Of a stretch of DNA of 64,000 nucleotides, positions 51,954 to 63,365 are shown in pieces. The position numbers and the translations under genes were made by a program. Origin of the DNA: VAZQ01 sp036557705. Its GTDB lineage: Bacteria > Pseudomonadota > Alphaproteobacteria > Rhizobiales > Xanthobacteraceae. The notes below the pieces were generated by a model, which saw nothing but the letters and a program-made list of their open reading frames with translations, searched no databases and was not told the origin of the DNA. How positions within the stretch are numbered: position 1 is the stretch's first letter; every line of letters starts with the position of its first letter. Where the stretch lies: assembly GCA_036557705.1 (NCBI GenBank), contig DATBHB010000195.1, positions 34,638 to 98,637 of the forward strand, in the 5' to 3' direction.

Positions 51954-53197
51954 TGGCGCACACCATCCACATCATCGGCGCCGGTCTTTCCGGACTTGCC
52001 GCTGCCGTCGACCTCGCCTCTCGCGGCGAGATGGTAGTGCTGCATGAGGCGACAGGCGCGGCCGGCGGTCGTTGCCGATCATATTACGATCACTCGATCG
52101 CGATGACGATAGATAACGGAAACCATCTCCTGTTGGCGGGCAACACGGCCGCCCTTTCCTACATGCGCAGCATTGGCGCGATAGACCGGCTCGTCGGGCC
52201 GCCAAGAGCCGAATTCTCCTTTATTGATTTTGCCAGCGGCGACCGTTGGCTGCTGCGATTGAATAACGGCAGATTGCCTTGGTGGATTTTCGATTCGCGC
52301 CGCCGTCTTCCAGATTCCCGGGCGGCCGATTATTTCCCGATGGCCAGGCTCCTGTGGGGTTCGCGCAAGACGACGGTTGGCGAGGTGATCAGGACCGATG
52401 GGATCGTTTACCAGCGCCTGGTCCGGCCGCTTCTGCTTGCAGCGCTTAATCTCGACCCGGCGGTCGGCTCCGCCGCGCTCGCGGGCGCGGTCATACGCGA
52501 GACGCTCGCCGCGGGCGGCAGGGCGTGCCGGCCGTTGATTGCGCAGGGGGGCTTGAGTCCGGCGTTCATTGAACCGGCGCTCGCATATCTCGTGGCCCAT
52601 AATGCGGCGGTGCGCCTGGAGCACCAACTTCACTCCATCCGCTACGCGGAGAGAAAAGTGGCGGCGCTCGATTTTGGGCGCGACGGCATCATGATTGGCC
52701 CGGATGATGCGGTGATACTGGCGGTGCCACCCTATGCGGCCGCTTCCCTCGTCCCCGGGATCGAAATACCGAACGCATCCAGTGCGATCCTGAACGCGCA
52801 TTTTCGGATCGAGCCGCCCTCCAGATGCCCCCCCATTATAGGCGTGCTCAACGCAATGACGGAGTGGTTGTTTGCGTTCCCCGGCCGGCTCTCAGTCACC
52901 ATCAGTGCTGCTGATCGGCTGCTCGATGAACCACGCGAGGGCTTGGCGAAACGGATTTGGGCAGAAGTTGCCGCCATTACCGGGCTCCCAGCCGCCCTGC
53001 CCCCATGGCAGATCGTGCGCGAGCGGCGCGCAACCTTTGCGGCGACGCCCGAGCAGAATGCGCGCCGTCCCGCTGCGCGCACACATTGGGTCAATCTGGT
53101 GCTTGCCGGCGACTGGACCGACACTGGCTTGCCGGCCACGATCGAAAGTGCCATTCGATCCGGCCGCCGCGCGGCCGGGCTCATCAGCAAACAGTAG
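51953..53197 (+). CDS. hpnE: Hydroxysqualene dehydroxylase HpnE
   Basis: Encodes 414 residues. It reduces hydroxysqualene to squalene with FAD. The N-terminus is a dinucleotide-binding GxGxxG (HIIGAGLSGLAAAVDLASRG) followed by the second Gly box GAAGGRCRS; the C-terminal part has LAGDWTDTGLPATIESAIRS, the FAD-contact motif of amine-oxidase-like enzymes. It starts on the last base of hpnD's stop. Confidence 0.93.
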   Translation: MAHTIHIIGAGLSGLAAAVDLASRGEMVVLHEATGAAGGRCRSYYDHSIAMTIDNGNHLLLAGNTAALSYMRSIGAIDRLVGPPRAEFSFIDFASGDRWLLRLNNGRLPWWIFDSRRRLPDSRAADYFPMARLLWGSRKTTVGEVIRTDGIVYQRLVRPLLLAALNLDPAVGSAALAGAVIRETLAAGGRACRPLIAQGGLSPAFIEPALAYLVAHNAAVRLEHQLHSIRYAERKVAALDFGRDGIMIGPDDAVILAVPPYAAASLVPGIEIPNASSAILNAHFRIEPPSRCPPIIGVLNAMTEWLFAFPGRLSVTISAADRLLDEPREGLAKRIWAEVAAITGLPAALPPWQIVRERRATFAATPEQNARRPAARTHWVNLVLAGDWTDTGLPATIESAIRSGRRAAGLISKQ

Positions 53198-53224
53198 TGC
53201 CGTCAGGATGGAGTCAACCGCCGT

Positions 53225-55168
53225 ATGAGCGATAGCCGCATTGCCGGCCTGGAGGGTCGTATTGAAAGCGCGACCCGCGCGCTGCTCGAGCGGCAAAAGG
53301 CTGACGGGCATTGGGTCTTCGAACTCGAAGCCGATGCCACCATTCCGGCCGAATACGTGCTGATGCGGCACTATCTGGGCGAGTCGGACGATAGCGAGCT
53401 CGAACGCAAGGTCGCCGTCTATCTTCGCCGGCTGCAAGGCGCGCACGGCGGCTGGCCGCTGTTTCACGAAGGCGATTTCGATATGAGCGCAAGCGTGAAA
53501 GCGTATTTCGCGCTCAAGATGATCGGCGATCCGATCGAGGCCGAGCACATGCGGCGGGCGCGCGATGCAATCCGCCTGCGCGGCGGGGCGGCACGTTCGA
53601 ACGTGTTCACGCGCACTCTTTTGGCGCTCTACGGCAATATCTCATGGCGCGCGGTTCCAGCGATGCCCGTCGAGATCATGCTGCTGCCGAAATGGTTTCC
53701 CTTTCATCTTGCCAAGATATCGTATTGGAGCCGCACGGTTATCGTTCCGTTGCTGGTGCTGCTGGCGCAAAAGCCGCGGGCGCGAAATCCAAAGGGAATC
53801 CGAATTGACGAACTGTTTCTGCAAGCCCCGGAACAGGCCAGACTTGCACCGCGGGCGCCGCAGCAGAACAGGTGGTGGTTTGCTTTCTTCCGCGGCGTGG
53901 ATGCCGCCCTGCGGATCCTGGAGCCGTTGATCCCAAGCCGCGTCCGCAAGCGCGCAATCAAACGCGCTGTGGCTTTTACGGTCGAACACCTCAACCGCGA
54001 GGATGGGCTTGGCGCGATTTTTCCTGCAATGGTCAACAGCGTGCTGATGTTCGACGCGCTCGGATATGGAGAGACCTATCCGCATCGGGCCATCGCGCGG
54101 CGCGGGATCGAAAAGCTGCTGATGATCGGCGAGGACGAGGCCTACTGCCAGCCCTGCGTATCGCCGGTGTGGGACACGAGCCTCGTCTGCCATGCCTTGC
54201 TCGAAGTTGCAGACGAGCGTGGCGTCGCCAAGGCTCAAAAGGGTCTTGAGTGGCTCGCGGACAGGCAAATTGTCGACGTCGTTGGCGACTGGGCGCATAA
54301 CCGGCCGAACCTGCGCCCGGGCGGCTGGGCGTTTCAATATAACAATCCGCACTATCCCGATGTAGACGATACCGCAGTCGTCGCCATGGCGATGGACCGG
54401 GCACAGAGACTTTCGGGCCGGGCCGACCTGCACGACTCGATCGCACGCGCGCGTGAATGGATACTAGGAATGCAGAGCCGAAACGGCGGCTGGGGCGCAT
54501 TTGATGCGGACAATACACACCATTATCTAAACCACATCCCGTTCGCCGATCATGGCGCCCTGCTCGACCCGCCGACGGAAGACGTGAGCGCGCGCTGCGT
54601 CTCCATGCTGACGCAGCTCGGAGATGTCCCAGCGAAGGAGCCGCGAGTTGCCCGAGCGCTCGAGTATTTGCGCGGCGCCCAGCTCGAAGACGGCAGTTGG
54701 TTTGGACGTTGGGGCATGAATTACATCTACGGCACCTGGTCGGTTCTCTGCGCGCTCAATGCTGCGGGCATCGATCCCCGATCCGGCGAAGTTCGAAAGG
54801 CCGTGGACTGGCTGGTCCGCATCCAGAACGAGGACGGCGGCTGGGGCGAAGACGGATCGAGCTACCGACTCGACTATCGGGGTTACGAACCGGCGCCGAG
54901 CACCGCTTCGCAAACTGCGTGGGCGCTGCTTGGCCTGATGGCGGCCGGTGAGGTCGACCATGCGGCGGTGACACGCGGGATTGCATATCTCCTCGGCAGT
55001 CAGGGAGCCGATGGATTATGGAATGAGACGCGCTTTACCGCGGTCGGTTTCCCGCGGATCTTCTATTTGCGTTATCACGGTTACCCTAAATTCTTCCCGC
55101 TCTGGGCCATGGCGCGCTACCGCAATCTCAAGGCCACCAACAGCCATTCAGTCGCATACGGGATTTAG
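53225..55168 (+). CDS. shc: Squalene-hopene cyclase
   Basis: Encodes 647 residues, standard size. It cyclises squalene into hopene and hopanol. The catalytic acid motif D-V-D-D-T is at 379-383, and several QW repeats are visible (RLQGAHGGWPLF, MQSRNGGWGAFDADN, IQNEDGGWGEDGSS, GSQGADGLWNE). It is membrane-associated through a hydrophobic patch. It follows hpnE by 27 bp and ends the plus-strand core operon. Confidence 0.97.
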   Translation: MSDSRIAGLEGRIESATRALLERQKADGHWVFELEADATIPAEYVLMRHYLGESDDSELERKVAVYLRRLQGAHGGWPLFHEGDFDMSASVKAYFALKMIGDPIEAEHMRRARDAIRLRGGAARSNVFTRTLLALYGNISWRAVPAMPVEIMLLPKWFPFHLAKISYWSRTVIVPLLVLLAQKPRARNPKGIRIDELFLQAPEQARLAPRAPQQNRWWFAFFRGVDAALRILEPLIPSRVRKRAIKRAVAFTVEHLNREDGLGAIFPAMVNSVLMFDALGYGETYPHRAIARRGIEKLLMIGEDEAYCQPCVSPVWDTSLVCHALLEVADERGVAKAQKGLEWLADRQIVDVVGDWAHNRPNLRPGGWAFQYNNPHYPDVDDTAVVAMAMDRAQRLSGRADLHDSIARAREWILGMQSRNGGWGAFDADNTHHYLNHIPFADHGALLDPPTEDVSARCVSMLTQLGDVPAKEPRVARALEYLRGAQLEDGSWFGRWGMNYIYGTWSVLCALNAAGIDPRSGEVRKAVDWLVRIQNEDGGWGEDGSSYRLDYRGYEPAPSTASQTAWALLGLMAAGEVDHAAVTRGIAYLLGSQGADGLWNETRFTAVGFPRIFYLRYHGYPKFFPLWAMARYRNLKATNSHSVAYGI

Positions 55169-55272
55169 CTAAAGCGGGTCACGCCCAGCCTATCCGCCCA
55201 GCAAACTCCCAATTCGCGGCGCTTGATTGATCCACAGACTTGCGTTCAATCGGGCTGCAAGGAGTCGGTGAC

Positions 55273-55956
55273 ATGCTGCCTATTACGCTTGTTTCTGCCT
55301 CACGACAGCGCGAAACTGAGTTTTATTCGAATTCGGCTCTTGGAAAATCGCTTTCACAGACTTATCCCGACTTTCCTGTCAAAAAACAAATTTTTTTCGA
55401 GAATGCGAGACCATTGCCAGTCTGTTACAATGAGGCGCTGCGGGAGGCAGAAAATCCTGATGAAATTTTGGTATTTATGCATGACGATGTCTATCTCGTC
55501 GACTTTTTCTGGCTCGACAAATTATACTGGGGTTTTCAAAATTTTCACGTTCTGGGTGTCGCAGGGAATAAGCGCAGAGTACCGAAGCAGCCGAACTGGG
55601 CCTTCATCGATGAACAGTTTACCTGGGACTATCCCTTCAATTTGACGGGCGTCGTGGGGCACGGTCGACAGTTTCCGTGTCAATTAACCAGTTATGGTCG
55701 CCCGGGTCAGGAATGCAAGCTCATGGACGGCGTCCTGCTGTCCGTAAAAAAATCCACACTAGACAAACATGGGATTCAGTTTGACGAGAGGTTCGACTTC
55801 CATTTTTACGATCTTGACCTCTGCCGACAGGCTGAGCAGCACCATGTGCGAATGGGTACTGTGCCGCTCGCTCTCATCCATGAGAGTGGAGGCCAGTTTG
55901 GAACGCCACAATGGAAAGAAAACTACTGGAAGTATCTGGAAAAATGGCGTGAGTAG
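55273..55956 (+). CDS. Glycosyltransferase-like (GT-A) protein inside the hopanoid locus
   Basis: Encodes 227 residues from an ATG after AAGGAGTCGGTGAC. The fold resembles small GT-A proteins: the opening LPITLVSASRQRETEFYSNS, then a DxD-like MHDDVYLVDFFWLDKLYWGF, GVAGNKRR and a terminal HFYDLDLCRQAEQHHVRMGT with IHESGGQFG. No signal or membrane helix is seen. Base composition is visibly more AT-rich than that of its neighbours, which suggests transfer. It sits between shc and hpnH, where hpnG is usual, so a hopanoid-sugar role is possible but unproven. Confidence 0.65.
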   Translation: MLPITLVSASRQRETEFYSNSALGKSLSQTYPDFPVKKQIFFENARPLPVCYNEALREAENPDEILVFMHDDVYLVDFFWLDKLYWGFQNFHVLGVAGNKRRVPKQPNWAFIDEQFTWDYPFNLTGVVGHGRQFPCQLTSYGRPGQECKLMDGVLLSVKKSTLDKHGIQFDERFDFHFYDLDLCRQAEQHHVRMGTVPLALIHESGGQFGTPQWKENYWKYLEKWRE

Positions 55957-56037
55957 GATCCCGGCCATCCGCAGCGCATCCTGGAGCGGCTGAACGTATC
56001 GCAGCCGACTCAACCTGATCGGAAACCGTCTTATAAG

Positions 56038-57201
<1,164 letters not shown>

Positions 57202-57250
57202 TCTAGCTTTGCTTTCTCTCGTTTAGCCTGCTGGCAGCGGCTCGCAGATA

Positions 57251-58180
57251 TCAGGAAGCTCGGGCAAGCTCCGGAGGAAGGCGAAATTCGATCTTCTCCT
57301 GACGCCCGGGAAGGACCGAAACCTCGGCCGCGCCCAACCGCCGCAGCGCCGTAATGACGTCCTCCACCAGAACCTCAGGAGCCGAGGCGCCGGCCGTAAT
57401 GCCAACGGCCTCGACGTCTTCAAGCCAGGCAGGGTCGAGCTCGCTGCCGTCGGCGATCAGATAGCTCGGGACGCCTTCCTCGCTTCCGATTTCCCGCAGA
57501 CGATTGGAATTTGAACTATTCGCCGCTCCGACGACGAGGATCAAATCGACGAGCTTGCTCAATTCGCGCACCGCGGATTGCCGATTCTGAGTCGCATAGC
57601 AAATGTCGCGAATCTCCGGACCGACGATGTTGCTGAACTTGCGCTCGAGCGCGGCGATGATGCCCTTCGTGTCGTCAACGCTCAGCGTAGTTTGGGTGAC
57701 ATAGGCGACCGGGGTATCGGGTGGCAGTTCCAACCGCGCCACGTCTGCTTCATTCTGCACCAGGATCACTGGAGACGGAATCTGCCCCATGGTACCTTCC
57801 ACTTCGGGGTGACCGGCATGCCCGATGAGGATGAGGGTGCGTCCTTGAGCGACGTATCGCTTGCCTTGATTGTGGACTTTCGTGACCAGCGGACAGGTCG
57901 CATTGAGCACCGGTAGCTTGCGCGTTACCGCGTCGTCCTCGACGCTTTTTGCAACGCCATGCGCGCTGAAGACGGTGACCGCGCCGGATGGAATATCTGA
58001 GAGGTCCTCGACAAAGCGTGCACCTTTGGCCTTGAGGCCTTCGACGACGTGTTTGTTGTGCACGATCTCATGGCGAACGTACACCGGCGGCCCGTATTTC
58101 TCGAGCGCCCGTTCGACGATCTCGATGGCGCGCACGACTCCGGCGCAGAACCCTCGGGGTTGGGCCAGGATTATTCTCAT
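57251..58180 (-). CDS. ispH: 4-hydroxy-3-methylbut-2-enyl diphosphate reductase
   Basis: Encodes 309 residues. IspH makes IPP and DMAPP in the last step of the MEP pathway. The three cysteine ligands of its Fe-S cluster are in RGFCAGVVRAIEIVE, NATCPLVTKVHNQGK and RDICYATQNRQSAV; VVGAANSSNSNRLREIG is the substrate loop. It is between dxs and hpnH on the minus strand, with 67 and 50 bp gaps, so isoprenoid supply and hopanoid tailoring are in one transcription unit. Confidence 0.96.
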   Translation of the reverse strand: MRIILAQPRGFCAGVVRAIEIVERALEKYGPPVYVRHEIVHNKHVVEGLKAKGARFVEDLSDIPSGAVTVFSAHGVAKSVEDDAVTRKLPVLNATCPLVTKVHNQGKRYVAQGRTLILIGHAGHPEVEGTMGQIPSPVILVQNEADVARLELPPDTPVAYVTQTTLSVDDTKGIIAALERKFSNIVGPEIRDICYATQNRQSAVRELSKLVDLILVVGAANSSNSNRLREIGSEEGVPSYLIADGSELDPAWLEDVEAVGITAGASAPEVLVEDVITALRRLGAAEVSVLPGRQEKIEFRLPPELARAS

Positions 58181-58246
58181 CGGCTTCGATCAACCGGGAT
58201 TGCCGGCCCTCGCTTGTTTCTGAGCGCTATATAGGTGGACGGAATC

Positions 58247-60172
58247 TCAGGGGGAACCCTTGCCGGCAAATTGAACAATTTCGCCGCGCGCATCCTTGCC
58301 AAAAGCCTCAAAGACCTTGCTAACGATCCCTTTGGCGTCGAGCCCTGCTCTTGCGTACATCGCCGCGGGGGTGTCCTGGTCGACAAACAGGTCAGGCAAA
58401 ATCATACAGCGAACCTTGAGTCCGGCATCGAGAGTGCCGCGTTCGGCGAGGGTCTGAAGGACGTGAGCGCCGAATCCGCCGATCGCGCCTTCCTCGATCG
58501 TGATAAGCACTTCGTGTCCGCGAGCAAGCCGAAGCAGCAGGTCGACATCGAGAGGCTTGGCAAAGCGGGCGTCCGCAACCGTGGTGGAGAGCCCATGCGC
58601 TGCCAGCGTCTCGGCGGCCAGCAGGCACTCCGCCATCCGGGCGCCGTAGGAGAACAAGGCGACTGAACTCCCCTCCCGCAGCACGCGTCCCTTGCCGATT
58701 TCCAACGGCAGGCCGACTTCCGGCATATCGACCCCGACACCGTCGCCGCGCGGATAGCGCAGTGCAGATGGCCGGTCGTCGATGGCAACGGCCGTTGCCA
58801 CCATATGGACAAGCTCGGCTTCGTCAGCAGCCGCCATGAGTATAAATCCCGGCAGACACCCGAGATAGGCGACGTCGAAGGCGCCTGCATGCGTCGGGCC
58901 GTCAGCCCCTACGAGGCCGGCACGATCCAGCGCAAATCGCACCGGCAGCCGCTGGATCGCCACGTCATGCACCACCTGGTCATAGGCCCTCTGCAGGAAC
59001 GTCGAATAGATCGCCGCGAATGGCTTGTACCCTTCGCTCGCCAGCCCGGCCGCAAAAGTGACGCCATGCTGCTCGGCGATGCCGACGTCGAAGGTCCGCT
59101 CGGGGAAGGCCTTGGCGAAGATATCCACTCCGGTGCCCGACGGCATGGCAGCAGTGATGGCGACAATGCGTGGGTCCTTCCTGGCTTCCTTTGCCAGGCT
59201 TTCGCCGAACACCTTGGTGTAGGAGGGCGCGTTGGCCTTGGACTTGACCTGCCGGCCGGTCGCTACATCGAATTTGACAACCCCGTGATACTTGTCGTCG
59301 GAAGCCTCGGCCGGAGGATAGCCCTTCCCCTTCTGAGTTACGATGTGGACCAGGACCGGACCGTCCTTCGCGTCGCGTACATTGCGCAGGACCGGCAGCA
59401 GATGATCGAGGTTGTGACCATCAATTGGCCCGACATAGAAGAATCCGAGTTCCTCGAAAAGAGTACCGCCAGTGACAAGGCCGCGCGCATATTCCTCCAT
59501 CGCGCGCGCCCGTTGCTCCAGGAATTTCGGCAATCGCCTGGCAAGCTGATGAACCACCGCCCGTAGCGACCGGTAGGGGCGACCGGAGACAAGGCGGGCA
59601 AGGTAGGCAGACAAAGCTCCGACCGGCGGAGCGATCGACATATTGTTGTCGTTGAGGATCACAATGAGGCGCGAGTCCATTGCGCCGGCGTTGTTCATGG
59701 CCTCGTAGGCCATGCCCGCCGACATGGCTCCATCGCCGATCACGCAGACGACGTTATGCGGTTCGCCTGCGAGATCGCGCGCGACCGCCATCCCGAGCCC
59801 GGCGGAAATGGACGTCGACGAATGAGCAGCCCCGAAACAATCGTATTCACTTTCAGCGCGCTTGGTGAAGCCGGATAAGCCGCTGCCCTGGCGCAAGGTG
59901 CGGATACGATCGCGACGGCCGGTGAGTATCTTGTGCGGATAGGCCTGATGCCCAACGTCCCAGATCAGACGGTCCCGCGGCGTGTCGAAAAGATAGTGCA
60001 AAGCGACCGTCAGCTCGACGACACCGAGACCGGCTCCAAGATGGCCCCCCGTCACGGCAACCGCATTGATCGTCTCCGCACGCAACTCATCGGCGAGCTG
60101 CCCGAGCTGCTTTTCTTCAAGCCGGCGAAGATCGGCGGGATCGTGGATAGCGTCGAGAAGACAGGTTGTCAT
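58247..60172 (-). CDS. dxs: 1-deoxy-D-xylulose-5-phosphate synthase
   Basis: Encodes 641 residues. DXS condenses pyruvate and glyceraldehyde 3-phosphate with thiamine diphosphate, the first MEP-pathway step. The thiamine-binding motif is CVIGDGAMSAGMAYEAMNNA, with HQAYPHKILTGRRD earlier and DRAGLVGADGPTHAGAFDVA in the second domain. It leads the dxs-ispH-hpnH unit and is divergent from hpnN. Confidence 0.96.
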   Translation of the reverse strand: MTTCLLDAIHDPADLRRLEEKQLGQLADELRAETINAVAVTGGHLGAGLGVVELTVALHYLFDTPRDRLIWDVGHQAYPHKILTGRRDRIRTLRQGSGLSGFTKRAESEYDCFGAAHSSTSISAGLGMAVARDLAGEPHNVVCVIGDGAMSAGMAYEAMNNAGAMDSRLIVILNDNNMSIAPPVGALSAYLARLVSGRPYRSLRAVVHQLARRLPKFLEQRARAMEEYARGLVTGGTLFEELGFFYVGPIDGHNLDHLLPVLRNVRDAKDGPVLVHIVTQKGKGYPPAEASDDKYHGVVKFDVATGRQVKSKANAPSYTKVFGESLAKEARKDPRIVAITAAMPSGTGVDIFAKAFPERTFDVGIAEQHGVTFAAGLASEGYKPFAAIYSTFLQRAYDQVVHDVAIQRLPVRFALDRAGLVGADGPTHAGAFDVAYLGCLPGFILMAAADEAELVHMVATAVAIDDRPSALRYPRGDGVGVDMPEVGLPLEIGKGRVLREGSSVALFSYGARMAECLLAAETLAAHGLSTTVADARFAKPLDVDLLLRLARGHEVLITIEEGAIGGFGAHVLQTLAERGTLDAGLKVRCMILPDLFVDQDTPAAMYARAGLDAKGIVSKVFEAFGKDARGEIVQFAGKGSP

Positions 60173-60393
60173 GATCCCAACAACATTATCGCGACAGGAA
60201 AATCGGATGGTTCTTCATTCTCGATATAGCCCGGCAAGTTTGCCTGGGAATGTGCGGATCGAGACCCCTCTCGATTGCCGGCAGTCCCCGGTTGTCGCAG
60301 AGCATCATACTCAATGCACTCAATAGCGATCTGGTTCATTTCGTTCAATGGTAAAGCCGCCTCTTGAGCGACAAAATCCGAAAAGAACACGAC

Positions 60394-62988
60394 ATGCTGG
60401 CCTCAAGAATCGCGTCAATCGTCAATATTTGTGCCCGATTCGCATGGCTGGTTATTGCCTTGGCGACGGTTTTGACCGCGTTCACCGGATATTATTCAAT
60501 CGAACACTTTTCGATCAACACTGACGTTAACAAATTGATCTCGCCTGATCTACCCTGGCGCCAGCGAGAGCTTGCAGTCGATAGGGCATTTCCACATCGG
60601 CACGAGAGAATTATTGCCGTGGTCGAGGCCCCAACCTCGGAAAAGGCGTCCCAGGCGGCAGCCGCCCTCATTGACAGGCTGTCCCTCCAGCCTGAGCTGT
60701 TCGCGTCCGTGCGCGAACCGGGAGCGGGCCCATTCTTCGCCAGGAACGGGCTGCTCTTCCTTTCCGCTGACGAGGTCGACCGCGCCACGGCGGAATTCGC
60801 GCGCGCCGGCCCGCTGATCCAGGTGCTGGTGTCGGATCCCACTTGGCGCGGGCTTATTCAGGCGTTAACTTTCTCTCTCGGTGGAATCCAGCGAAAGTTC
60901 TATTCCCTCAACGAGATGACACGCCCGCTGCGGATGTTCGCGAGCACCGTCGAGCAGGCGATTGCAGGGGCCCCGGCAAGCTTCTCCTGGCGCGAACTGG
61001 TCGCCCGCAAGGCCCCGGAACCAGGCGATCTGCGCCGCATCGTCGAGATCGTCCCGCTTCTCGATTATGGGGCGATTGAGCCCGGCAAGCGCGCCACACA
61101 GGCGATCCGGCAAGTCGCTCTCGATGCCGGGCTCGCAAGCGACTATCAGGCCCACGTCCGCCTCACCGGGCCGATCCCGATTGAGGATGAAGAGTTCTCC
61201 ACCCTGAAGGAGAACGCCGGTCTCAACGCAATCATCTCGCTCACATTTCTGCTTGGGATTCTTTGGCTTGCCCTGCGATCGCCCCGCATCATTGCATCCG
61301 TGCTGGTCACGATTTTCGTAGGCCTCTTGATCAGCGCGGCGCTGGGGCTCGCGATGGTGGGCTCGTTCAATCCGATCTCGGTGGCATTCGCGGTGCTCTT
61401 CGTTGGCATTGGAGTCGATTTCGGCATTCAGTTGAGCGTGCGCTATCGGGCCGAGCGATATGAGATCGACGATTTGCGATTGGCGCTCGCGAATGCGGCA
61501 AAGCACGCGGGCGCACCGCTGACACTCGCTGCCGCCGCAACGGCTGCGGGTTTCCTTTCCTTTCTACCGACCGACTACCGCGGGCTTTCCGAGTTGGGCC
61601 TGATCGCCGGAGCCGGCATGATCGTCGCTTTTCTCGTCAGCATTACGCTGCTGCCGGCGCTGCTGATGTTGCTCAATCCGAGAGGCGAAAAGCATCCAAT
61701 TGGATACTCCTTTCTCGCTCCCGTCGATCGATTCATGGAGCAATATCGCATTGCGATCATCGCAGCCACGGCTGTGGTCTCGCTGGGCGGGTTACCGCTG
61801 CTTGCCTATCTCCAGTTTGATTTCAATCCTCTCCACCTGCGCAGTTCGAAAGTCGAGTCCATTGCCACCTATCTCGATCTGCGACGGGATCGAAATACCG
61901 GCGCGGATGGAATCGACGTCCTCGCCAAATCCCTGACCGACGCGCGTGAGACCGCAGAGCGGCTCAAAAAGCTGCCGGAGGTTGATCGTGTCCTGACCCT
62001 CGACTCTTTCATTCCCGATGATCAGGACCAAAAGCTTGTGCGGATCGGAGAAACCGCTCGCACGCTCGACGGGGCCCTCAAGGCCGCTCGCCGCCTCCCG
62101 CCTAGTGACGCGGACACCATCGCAGCCCTTCAGCGCGGCGCCGATGCCTTGATCCGAGCCGCCGGAACCGGAACCGGTCCCGGCGCAGAAGCAGCGAGAC
62201 GTCTTTCCGCAGCGTTGACGCAAGTTGCCAAAGGCGATGAAGCTCTTCGAGCCCGGGTCCAACTCGCCTTCGTATCGCCGCTCGAAACGGCGCTGGAGGG
62301 CCTGCGCCTTTCGCTTGCGGCCGGGCCGATCACGCCGGAGACCATACCGGGCGAAGTTGCGGCTGACTGGGTTCTGCCCGATGGCCGCGCCCGCGTGGAA
62401 GCCCATCCGAAGGGCAACCCCGACGATACCGAGGTTCTGCGCCAATTCGCGCGTGCGGTCCTTGCGGTCGAACCGCGCGCCAGCGACGGTCCAATCGCGG
62501 TTTTCGAGACCGGCAACGTCGTGGTGCGCGCGTTCATCCAAGCTGGCGTTCTCGCACTGCTGTCGATCGGATTGCTGCTTTGGGGTGTGCTGCGGCGGCT
62601 CACCGACGTGGCCTTGACGTTGATACCGCTGGTTCTTGCCGGCCTCGTGACCCTCGAGATCTGCGTGCTGATCGGGCTCAAGCTCAATTTTGCAAATATC
62701 ATCGCGCTCCCGCTGCTGCTCGGGGTCGGAGTCGCGTTTAAAATCTACTACATCATGGCTTGGCGCACCGGTCAGACTGGGCTGCTGCAATCGGCTCTTA
62801 CCCGCGCGGTGATTTTCAGCGCCATGACGACCGCGACTGCATTCGGCAGCCTTTGGCTCTCAAGCCATCCCGGTACGTCGAGCATGGGGAAACTGCTGGC
62901 GCTCTCATTGGTCACCACGCTTGCGGCAGCCGTGCTGTTTCAGCCGGTGCTGATGGGCCCGCCGCGGGAAATCCGGCACCGATCGTAG
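60394..62988 (+). CDS. hpnN: Hopanoid transporter HpnN (RND/MMPL superfamily)
   Basis: Encodes 864 residues. HpnN moves hopanoids to the outer membrane. It has an N-terminal helix, a periplasmic domain, an MMPL helix block (AIISLTFLLGILWLALRSPR, FVGIGVDFGIQLSVRYRAER), a second periplasmic domain, and a C-terminal block (VTLEICVLIGLKLNFANIIA). The start ATG at 60394 is likelier than the in-frame TTG at 60364. It is divergent from dxs, about 220 bp apart. Confidence 0.93.
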   Translation: MLASRIASIVNICARFAWLVIALATVLTAFTGYYSIEHFSINTDVNKLISPDLPWRQRELAVDRAFPHRHERIIAVVEAPTSEKASQAAAALIDRLSLQPELFASVREPGAGPFFARNGLLFLSADEVDRATAEFARAGPLIQVLVSDPTWRGLIQALTFSLGGIQRKFYSLNEMTRPLRMFASTVEQAIAGAPASFSWRELVARKAPEPGDLRRIVEIVPLLDYGAIEPGKRATQAIRQVALDAGLASDYQAHVRLTGPIPIEDEEFSTLKENAGLNAIISLTFLLGILWLALRSPRIIASVLVTIFVGLLISAALGLAMVGSFNPISVAFAVLFVGIGVDFGIQLSVRYRAERYEIDDLRLALANAAKHAGAPLTLAAAATAAGFLSFLPTDYRGLSELGLIAGAGMIVAFLVSITLLPALLMLLNPRGEKHPIGYSFLAPVDRFMEQYRIAIIAATAVVSLGGLPLLAYLQFDFNPLHLRSSKVESIATYLDLRRDRNTGADGIDVLAKSLTDARETAERLKKLPEVDRVLTLDSFIPDDQDQKLVRIGETARTLDGALKAARRLPPSDADTIAALQRGADALIRAAGTGTGPGAEAARRLSAALTQVAKGDEALRARVQLAFVSPLETALEGLRLSLAAGPITPETIPGEVAADWVLPDGRARVEAHPKGNPDDTEVLRQFARAVLAVEPRASDGPIAVFETGNVVVRAFIQAGVLALLSIGLLLWGVLRRLTDVALTLIPLVLAGLVTLEICVLIGLKLNFANIIALPLLLGVGVAFKIYYIMAWRTGQTGLLQSALTRAVIFSAMTTATAFGSLWLSSHPGTSSMGKLLALSLVTTLAAAVLFQPVLMGPPREIRHRS

Positions 62989-63122
62989 CGCCAGGCTCGG
63001 TATCGCAGCGTGAACCTTTCAAAGCCTTAGCGCATCCAGACTCGCCAGGAGGTCATTTGCGGCCGCCGTTATGGTGTGCTATCATTTTCGATATCACAAG
63101 AAACCTAAACGAGATGAGATGC

Positions 63123-63365
63123 ATGGGACAAGTATTGGTTCGTAACCTGGACGATAACGTAATCGAAAGCCTCAAGACCAAGGCTGCGCTCAAAGGCTGT
63201 TCGCTCGAGCAGGAATTACGCGATGTCCTCACAGCTGCGGCCCCGTTGTCTCCCCAGGAGAAGATCGCGCTCTTCCGTAAGATCAGGGCAAAATCCCCCC
63301 CTTTGGGGGACTTCGACATCGCTGCCGCAATACGCGCGGGTCGCGATGACGAACCTATTCGATGA
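63123..63365 (+). CDS. Antitoxin, FitA/VapB-like ribbon-helix-helix
   Basis: Encodes 80 residues. The opening GQVLVRNLDDNVIESLKTKA and AALKGCSLEQELRDVLTAAA is the ribbon-helix-helix DNA-binding pattern of FitA-type antitoxins; the C-terminal part would wrap the toxin. Its stop overlaps the VapC start in an ATGA. Confidence 0.88.
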   Translation: MGQVLVRNLDDNVIESLKTKAALKGCSLEQELRDVLTAAAPLSPQEKIALFRKIRAKSPPLGDFDIAAAIRAGRDDEPIR

